NCBI GenBank assembly: GCA_903881535.1
Contig: CAIRTT010000061.1
Coordinates: 1 to 17,527, forward strand
From: an uncultured Armatimonadota bacterium
GTDB lineage: Bacteria > Armatimonadota > Armatimonadia > Armatimonadales > Armatimonadaceae
Length of the DNA: 17,527 nt
Direction: 5' to 3'
The translations under genes were made by a program, and so were the position numbers. The notes under the pieces were generated by a model that saw only the letters and a program-made list of their open reading frames with translations, made no database searches and was not told the origin of the DNA. This document shows, one piece after another, positions 12,149-17,527 of the stretch. Numbering within the stretch: the stretch's first letter is position 1; every line of letters starts with the position of its first letter.

Positions 12149-13726
12149 ATGTCCATCATGGCTATGAAGCGCTTCGTCGAGAAGCACGGAACAAAGGTCA
12201 TCGCAGTGCTTGCGGTTCCCCTGCTAATCGGTGTCGTCTACAGTGGACTCGGAGCCAATCTTGGTGGTGGAGCCGCAAAGCGTGCCGCCGATGACGAAAA
12301 GGCTCTCGCCCAAATCGGTGGAACCAAGATTACTAAGTCGATGCTCGATCGCCAGCTTGAGCAGCAAATGCGCGGGATGGCCGGTTCTCCAACACCTGAA
12401 ATTCAGGACATGTACCGCTTGATGCTCGTTGAGCAGTTCAAAGGCCGTGAGGCGATTGTTCAGGCAGCCAAGAAGGCTGGCGTTGAAGTCACCGATGCGC
12501 AGATTGAAGAGATGCGTGACAAGAAGTGGAACGAGAGTGTTCGTTCCGCAATCGCATCCCAGTTGGGTATCGATCCAAAGTCCGATGATCGCACAGTAGA
12601 AGAAGCCCTCCAGAAAATGAATCCGGATTCTTCGATTGCAGTGCTCAAACAAAATGTCATCGAAGCTGATCAGCTTCGCAATGAGCTTTACTACAATGGC
12701 CTCAAAGCGAAGGTTGCTCCGCCGGCGAACATCGATGTCGCTTACGTCAAGCGCACCTACTCCGACATTCAGGTACGGCACGTGCTGATCAAGTCCGGAC
12801 CAGGTGGACTCCCGGATGACCAAGCGAAGGCAAAAGCCGAAAAGGTTCTTGCAGAAGCGGTCAAGGATCCTGCAAGCTTGGCTAAACTTGCCAAGGAAAA
12901 CTCGGATGACCCTGGCTCCAAGGCAAAGGGTGGACTTTACGATTGGGCCCCTGGCTCACAGTACGTCCCTGAGTTTACACAAGGTGCACTCGCCGCGGGA
13001 CTCGGCAAAGTCAACCCAGCCCTAATCAAGACGACCTACGGCTACCACATCGTCAAGCTCGAAGGCGAGCGCCCCGGTAAGACCCTCCCCAAGGATTTTG
13101 ACAAAGATAGCGCAAAGTACGTTCAACAGTACGTCGACCGAATCGCGCAGGCCAAGGTTGGAGAAGTCATCGCCGCTGAACAGCCAAAGCTGACGGTTGA
13201 GATTCTTGATCCTGGGATGCGTGCTGCGATGGCCATCCGTGAGGCTGGTGGTCCAAACAAAAACGGCAAGCTCGCTGAGGCATTGACGGAGCTTGACAAG
13301 ATCCCAGCATCCGAAGACCCGCTTGGCTCCGTGCCACTACGCAAGGCTGGCATCTATGAGCAGCTTGGCAAGCTAGATGATGCAGTTAAGTCGCTTGAAC
13401 TCGCGCTTCGCGGACGTAATCTCCCTGAGACCCGCTTCAAACTTGCTTCGCTCTTGATCAAGACCGGCAAAAAAGATGCTGTTAAGGAACAGCTGCAGGA
13501 AATCGAAAAGCTTGCGCTATCATCCCCTGATCAATGGAAGCAGCTTGGAGACCTCTATCGCCAGATTGGTGACAAGGAAAACGAGACACGTGCGCTGTTG
13601 AAAAATCAGGAAATGACAAAGCGTCAGCTCGCTCTGCAAAAACAGCAGCAGAAGGCCGCTCCAACACCGATCCCAACACCGATCCCAACACCTGTCCCAA
13701 CGCCTGCGCCTGCGCCAAAGAAGTGA
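12149..13726 (+). CDS. Membrane-anchored parvulin-type peptidyl-prolyl isomerase with TPR-like C-terminus
   Basis: 525 residues. A single N-terminal transmembrane segment (about 16-34) anchors the protein. A SurA/PpiD-type chaperone N-domain follows ('ITKSMLDRQLEQQMRGM'). The parvulin rotamase domain runs from about 206 to 306, beginning 'IQVRHVLIKS' and including 'LAKENSDDPGSKAKGG' and 'TTYGYHIVKLEG'. Residues about 350-490 look like TPR helices ('RKAGIYEQLGKLDDAVKSLELAL'), and the protein ends in a Pro-Thr tail. It should help folding of exported proteins at the membrane. ATG 12149 is chosen because GAGGAG (12136-12141) lies 7 nt upstream. An in-frame GTC/ATG-rich extension to 12116 has no such site. 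The stop overlaps the rsmI start (GTGA, 13723-13726), making it the first gene of a three-gene operon. Confidence 0.88.
   Translation: MSIMAMKRFVEKHGTKVIAVLAVPLLIGVVYSGLGANLGGGAAKRAADDEKALAQIGGTKITKSMLDRQLEQQMRGMAGSPTPEIQDMYRLMLVEQFKGREAIVQAAKKAGVEVTDAQIEEMRDKKWNESVRSAIASQLGIDPKSDDRTVEEALQKMNPDSSIAVLKQNVIEADQLRNELYYNGLKAKVAPPANIDVAYVKRTYSDIQVRHVLIKSGPGGLPDDQAKAKAEKVLAEAVKDPASLAKLAKENSDDPGSKAKGGLYDWAPGSQYVPEFTQGALAAGLGKVNPALIKTTYGYHIVKLEGERPGKTLPKDFDKDSAKYVQQYVDRIAQAKVGEVIAAEQPKLTVEILDPGMRAAMAIREAGGPNKNGKLAEALTELDKIPASEDPLGSVPLRKAGIYEQLGKLDDAVKSLELALRGRNLPETRFKLASLLIKTGKKDAVKEQLQEIEKLALSSPDQWKQLGDLYRQIGDKENETRALLKNQEMTKRQLALQKQQQKAAPTPIPTPIPTPVPTPAPAPKK
13661..13710 (+). repeat. 12-nt tandem repeats encoding a Pro-Thr tail
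   Basis: Two exact units of CCAACACCGATC are followed by two degenerate ones (CCAACACCTGTC, CCAACGCCTGCG). They encode P-T-P-I, P-T-P-I, P-T-P-V, P-T-P-A at the C-terminus of the foldase. Unit number is likely variable through slippage. Confidence 0.9.
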
Positions 13727-14625
13727 GCCGAAAGACATCTCAAGATGCCGCCCTGGATGTGAAATCATCACGTCCGGGGCGTCTTCGTATCGTGGCCACA
13801 CCAATTGGCAACCTTGAGGACATCACCGTCCGGGCCCTGCGAATTCTTCGCGAATCAGATATCGTCGCCGCAGAAGACACCCGCGTAACCGGTAAACTCC
13901 TCCGCCACTTTGACATCGACACCCGCCTCATCAGCCATCATGCGCACTCAGGACAGGAAGACATCATTCACCTGATCACATTGCTGACACAGGGAAACGA
14001 TGTCGCTCTGGTCTCCGATGCTGGAACACCCTGTATTAGTGACCCGGGACAGCAGCTCGTCCGGGCGGCCATCGATTGTGGCATCATCGTGGAACCGATT
14101 CCTGGTGCCTGCGCCGCGATTGCCGCAATCAGTGCAAGCGGCCTTCTGACAGGTCAGTTCACCTTTGAAGGCTTCCTCCCAAAAACGAATGACCGTAAAG
14201 AGCGTCTCGCGGCACTTGCCATTGAGCGCCGGACGATGGTTATCTACGAGAGCACACATCGCCTTGCAGATTCGCTCGCTGAACTTGCCGAAGCGTTTGG
14301 GGAGAATCGTCAGGCCGTGGTTGCCCGTGAAGTTACAAAACTTCATGAGTCATTTATCCGCGGAACGCTGGCTGAGTGTGCGGAGCACTACAAGGCTGAA
14401 CCTCCACGCGGCGAGTGCGTCATCATCATTGAGGGCGGAACCGGAGCCATTCCTGAGCGGCCAGCGGAGGTCGCTGTTGAGACAATGCTGCTCGAAGCGA
14501 TGCTCGCGGGGAAGTCAACCAAAGAAGCGGCGCGTGAAGTTGCCAACAAGACCGGACTTGGGCGCCGGGAGCTCTACGCCATTGCGGTCAAGCTCCAACC
14601 AGATGGTGATGTGGAAGAGGGATAG
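13723..14625 (+). CDS. rsmI: 16S rRNA (cytidine-1402-2'-O)-methyltransferase RsmI
   Basis: 300 residues, close to the usual RsmI length plus a short N-terminal extension. Family motifs are 'VATPIGNLEDIT' near the N-terminus, 'AAEDTR', 'SDAGTPCISDPG', 'PIPGACAAI' and 'FEGFLP', followed by 'ESTHRL' and 'VAREVTKLHE'. The enzyme is a tetrapyrrole-methylase-fold, SAM-dependent methylase that modifies the ribosomal decoding centre. It starts with GTG 13723, which overlaps the foldase stop by 4 nt and indicates translational coupling. The C-terminal 'AAREVANKTGLGRRELYAIA' is a helical segment typical of RsmI. The glycosyltransferase gene follows 2 nt after its stop. Confidence 0.95.
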   Translation: MSRKTSQDAALDVKSSRPGRLRIVATPIGNLEDITVRALRILRESDIVAAEDTRVTGKLLRHFDIDTRLISHHAHSGQEDIIHLITLLTQGNDVALVSDAGTPCISDPGQQLVRAAIDCGIIVEPIPGACAAIAAISASGLLTGQFTFEGFLPKTNDRKERLAALAIERRTMVIYESTHRLADSLAELAEAFGENRQAVVAREVTKLHESFIRGTLAECAEHYKAEPPRGECVIIIEGGTGAIPERPAEVAVETMLLEAMLAGKSTKEAAREVANKTGLGRRELYAIAVKLQPDGDVEEG

Positions 14626-14627
14626 CT

Positions 14628-16385
14628 ATGTCAGTGGCACCAATGCATCGCAAAAATGAGAGAGGTCTCGTCTGGGCTCTTGGTGTAATACCGGTCATCT
14701 TGATGCTCCTGCTTGGTGGCGGGATGCTAGATGTACCGATGAATGATGAGTTTTCCTATGCACGGCTCGCGGATGCATTTGGCAAAACGGGACGCATTCA
14801 GCTGAATGGGTGGGGCACGCCCCTGATGCTGCCACAAATGGTAATCGGTGCCGCCATCATCAAGGTGTTTGGATTCAAATACGGCATCCTCCACTGGGTT
14901 GGCATTGTTTCAACCGGTGTTGCATCGGGATTTCTCTATCGCTTCCTGCGGGCATCGGGAGCAGGGAAGTTTGCGGCTGTTGCGCTCTGGGCGGCCGTGA
15001 TAGGTACCCCGATGGTCCTTGCCGCAGGAGCATCCTTTCTGACGGATGTGCCAACGATGGCGCTTTGTCTCATCGCATGGACATTTTTCGCTGAAGCGTT
15101 GCGCAGTTCTGAACATCCATCGACCCTGCGGAACAAGGTCATTCTTGGATCCGTATTTGCGCTCCTTGCGGCCTTGAATCGACAAAATGTCATTCTGCCT
15201 TTCGGTGTCGCGATGCTCATCATCAGCGGATTTCGACCTGTGTGGAGGAGCATTCTCATTCCCGCAGCACTTGTGATTATCGCCGCTGGGTTGATGGCGG
15301 TTGCGCTCATCGGAAAGCTCCCTTACGCCGTGCCTGTGCAGCCGGTTGCTGGCTTACTGACATTTATTGGCTGGCCAGATATCACCATCAAGTTCATGGT
15401 CAAGTTCGGAATCACATCTGGGCTCCTCGTTCTCCCAGCGGTGCTACTTGGTTTCCAGCTGCGCAAGCCATCATGGCCAGCTGCTGGGCTGGTGTTTGCC
15501 TGGCTGCTGATCTTCATCATTGTGCCGATGAGTGCACGCCATATTGAGATGTTCGCGCCCATCTACCGGCTAACGGTTTACGGCCAGTATTGGACCACAA
15601 TGGGGGCCATCGTAGGGGGCGTACATGGCTTTGGAGACCGCTCAGCGGTTCCAAATCTGGGCTATCTCTGGACAGCTCTCGGACTTCTGGGGAACGTCGG
15701 GTCGCTCGCGCTGCTTGCAAATCAGTTTCGTGGGTTGGGCGCGCAACTGAAAGCCCGTAAGCCAGCTGATCCATCGACCATTTTGTCACTGGCGTTGATT
15801 GCATTTGTCGTTGTTCAGTGCGTTTCCTTGGTGCCATGGCTGGCACTCAACAACATGTTTGACCGGTACCTCTTGTTAATTGTCCCATTCGTGATGGCCG
15901 CGCATATAGCTCCGGTTGTTGATGCTCCGCGATTCCAACCTTTGCGGTGGGGGGCTGTGGCTATCGCAGTATGCAATGTCGTCTGGGGGCTTATCTCAAC
16001 GCACGACTATTTTGCCTATTCCCGTACGCGGATGGAGCTTTACAACGAAGCGATTGCCTTGGGGATCGCTCCTGAAAATCTGGATGCCGGTGTTGAGTAC
16101 AATGCGGACTTTCAAATCCAAAAGGAAGGCAAAATCAACAACCGTCAGATGGAGCCGATGGATGCCTACGATGACACCCGCAAAGGCATTAATGTCGACT
16201 ATGAACCAGATAAGTTTCCTGCCGTGCTTGCTTCGTATCGTATTTCATCATCGACATTCACGACTTGGATGGATGGCACGCTCAACGACAAAGCGGGTAA
16301 GCCTGTTGAACGTGACTACTTTATGATCATCGATGGCAAGCGCAAAATGGTCGTCGGCCACGTCGCGCCTACTGAAGAACCCTAG
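14628..16385 (+). CDS. Polytopic membrane protein, GT-C/GT39-like glycosyltransferase
   Basis: 585 residues with about ten or more hydrophobic segments through residue 460, then a soluble C-terminal domain. After the first membrane helix comes 'PMNDEFSYARLADAF', the first-loop acidic motif of lipid-linked-sugar glycosyltransferases of the PMT/ArnT/GT39 type (acidic pair followed by Y and a small residue). This is followed by 'GTPLMLPQMVIGAAIIKVFG', a layout common in that family. The donor would be a polyprenyl-phosphate sugar and the acceptor an envelope lipid or protein, both inferred. GAGGGA, overlapping the rsmI stop, is its ribosome binding site, 2-7 nt upstream. The stop lies in a CTAG shared with the convergent PBP4 gene. 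No terminator separates the two. Confidence 0.7.
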   Translation: MSVAPMHRKNERGLVWALGVIPVILMLLLGGGMLDVPMNDEFSYARLADAFGKTGRIQLNGWGTPLMLPQMVIGAAIIKVFGFKYGILHWVGIVSTGVASGFLYRFLRASGAGKFAAVALWAAVIGTPMVLAAGASFLTDVPTMALCLIAWTFFAEALRSSEHPSTLRNKVILGSVFALLAALNRQNVILPFGVAMLIISGFRPVWRSILIPAALVIIAAGLMAVALIGKLPYAVPVQPVAGLLTFIGWPDITIKFMVKFGITSGLLVLPAVLLGFQLRKPSWPAAGLVFAWLLIFIIVPMSARHIEMFAPIYRLTVYGQYWTTMGAIVGGVHGFGDRSAVPNLGYLWTALGLLGNVGSLALLANQFRGLGAQLKARKPADPSTILSLALIAFVVVQCVSLVPWLALNNMFDRYLLLIVPFVMAAHIAPVVDAPRFQPLRWGAVAIAVCNVVWGLISTHDYFAYSRTRMELYNEAIALGIAPENLDAGVEYNADFQIQKEGKINNRQMEPMDAYDDTRKGINVDYEPDKFPAVLASYRISSSTFTTWMDGTLNDKAGKPVERDYFMIIDGKRKMVVGHVAPTEEP

Positions 16386-17527
16386 AGGCTGAGCAGGGTG
16401 CGAACGATGTCATCTTGTGCACGTCGCGCTGCGGCGCTGCCGGCTTTCCGATCAAAGTGGTTCATCAAAATGCTAAAGACAATCGTTTCGCCCTTGGTTG
16501 TCACTGCGTAGCCGCTGAGACAGCTCGCAACGGAGAGCGTGCCTGTTTTGGCGATGACCTTTCCACGGTGCTCGGGAGCGGGAAAGCGTGCCTTGAGGGT
16601 GCCATCGATGCCGCCAACCGGAAGGGCATCCCGAAATGCCTTCGTCTCCGACATGTCCTTTAAGAGCGCGACGGTTGCCTCCGCCGTCGTCGTATTCCAC
16701 ATAGATAACCCCGAGCCATCCGCCGGCTGAACACCATCGGAGGGGATACCGCGCTCGGTCATCCACGTTTGAATGCGCTTAATGCCCGATGCTGGCGTTG
16801 CGGGACTGGCATCGATACGCCCGATGGTGCGTAGCAGCAGCTCACCATAGAGATTGTCGCTCGGTTTGAGAAAGTCTGGGAGCGTTTGAGCGAGGGGCTT
16901 ACTCGTGATTCTGGTAAGCAATGTGTCATCCGCCTGGCGGGGACGGCGCGCATATTGGATGTTCGCAGCGACGGGAAGTCCCGACTCCCGCAGAATGCTG
17001 TTCACGATGCGAAAGGCGGCATCCGTTGGGTTATCGACAGCGACCAACGCGGTTGTTGGTTTCGCACCCGCAGTCACTGTGCCACTGATTTCCACTTCAG
17101 GACGGAGAGGGTTACGGGTGATGGTCAGGCGTTTTTTGACATCTGGAGCCGTTGCATTCGCTGGATTAGCTTCCTCGGCGTTGGCGTTTGCCCGGATGGC
17201 AAGAATGGAATCGGCGACCTCAAAGCGTGGCGGCGTAAGGACGGTTGCCGGCGGCGTGATGGTAACCGCGACGACATTTTTGTCGATGGTCGCAGCGCCA
17301 ACCGGGGCTGAAAACCCGAACCCGATGTCATCCCATTGCCATGCAAGACCAAGGGGATCTCCTTGTATACGTGAGTCATCGATGGCAATACGCGTAATCG
17401 GCTCCGTGATGCTGGTCTTTATTGCGTTGATGGCGGCGGTCAGCTGCGCGCGTGTGAGGAGTGGATCGCCATCAAAGGTGATGTGCAGTGTGGTCCCGTT
17501 TTGGGAAATATCGGTTTTCCATGTGAA
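16382..17527 (-). CDS. dacB: D-alanyl-D-alanine carboxypeptidase/endopeptidase, PBP4 family, C-terminal part
   Basis: The minus-strand frame is open to the end of the window, so about 381 C-terminal residues are visible and the start lies outside. 'FGFSAPVGAATIDKNVV' is the typical N-lobe strand of PBP4 proteins. 'KPSDNLYGELLLR' holds the SxN active-site motif (Ser-Asp-Asn), and 'VIAKTGTLSVASCLSGY' holds the KTG motif. Between them, 'DGSGLSMWN' is the conserved D-G-S-G-L-S element. The SxxK nucleophile region and signal peptide would be right of the window. PBP4 enzymes trim peptide stems and cross-links of peptidoglycan in the periplasm. The gene converges on the glycosyltransferase gene, sharing its stop tetranucleotide. 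Confidence 0.93.
   Translation of the reverse strand, partial: FTWKTDISQNGTTLHITFDGDPLLTRAQLTAAINAIKTSITEPITRIAIDDSRIQGDPLGLAWQWDDIGFGFSAPVGAATIDKNVVAVTITPPATVLTPPRFEVADSILAIRANANAEEANPANATAPDVKKRLTITRNPLRPEVEISGTVTAGAKPTTALVAVDNPTDAAFRIVNSILRESGLPVAANIQYARRPRQADDTLLTRITSKPLAQTLPDFLKPSDNLYGELLLRTIGRIDASPATPASGIKRIQTWMTERGIPSDGVQPADGSGLSMWNTTTAEATVALLKDMSETKAFRDALPVGGIDGTLKARFPAPEHRGKVIAKTGTLSVASCLSGYAVTTKGETIVFSILMNHFDRKAGSAAARRAQDDIVRTLLSL

Noticed and set aside
12224..12823. 199-codon minus-strand open frame
   Set aside because: It lies opposite the foldase coding sequence and mirrors its codon structure, with no recognisable motif.

Overview
The window is about 17.5 kb of mid-GC bacterial DNA (roughly 53-55% by eye) with dense, short-spaced genes. 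A gene encoding a cytochrome-like PSCyt1 segment plus DUF1549/DUF1553 sits directly upstream of a Tat-exported DUF1501 gene. That pair is characteristic of Planctomycetota, Verrucomicrobiota, Armatimonadota and some Acidobacteriota. The phylum cannot be settled from this sequence alone.

Layout. (1) 1-4077, plus strand: five tightly packed or overlapping genes. They are the C-terminal part of a HemN-like radical SAM protein, a chorismate-lyase-like (DUF98) protein, a flavin-dependent halogenase-like FAD oxidoreductase, a 4-hydroxybenzoyl-CoA-thioesterase-fold enzyme and a phenylacetate-CoA-ligase-like adenylating enzyme. Together they look like the 3' end of a specialised-metabolism operon built on a chorismate-derived aryl acid, with the rest lying left of the window. 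(2) 4098-8482, minus strand: the DUF1501 and PSCyt1/DUF1553 pair, translationally coupled. (3) 8577-9392, plus: a short-chain dehydrogenase followed by a strong intrinsic terminator. (4) 9481-10476, minus: a membrane-anchored SGNH-like protein. (5) 10605-10953, minus: a tRNA-Val(UAC), tRNA-Asp(GUC), tRNA-Phe(GAA) operon with a recognisable promoter and terminator, and a perfect 20-bp palindrome beyond it. (6) 11070-11915, plus: a xylose-isomerase-like TIM-barrel enzyme. (7) 11916-12148: a decayed copy of the 3' end of a paralogue of that enzyme. An identical 32-nt hairpin repeat follows both the live gene and the remnant. (8) 12149-16385, plus: an operon of a membrane-anchored parvulin/TPR foldase, RsmI and a GT-C/GT39-like membrane glycosyltransferase. 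(9) 16382-17527, minus: the C-terminal part of a PBP4-type D,D-carboxypeptidase, whose stop codon shares a CTAG with the glycosyltransferase stop.

How the genes work together. Region 1 can be read as one pathway: chorismate to hydroxybenzoate (DUF98), activation to a CoA thioester (ligase), oxidation or halogenation (FAD enzyme), thioester hydrolysis or proofreading (thioesterase), and a radical modification (HemN-like). This order is inferred from family membership and gene spacing, and no ketosynthase or carrier protein is visible here. Region 8 and the PBP4 gene suggest envelope maintenance (protein folding, glycosylation, peptidoglycan trimming) beside a housekeeping rRNA methylase.

The most unusual points are the region-1 gene set, the isomerase paralogue remnant with its perfectly conserved hairpin repeat, and a visible excess of the pentamer GGATG/CATCC.
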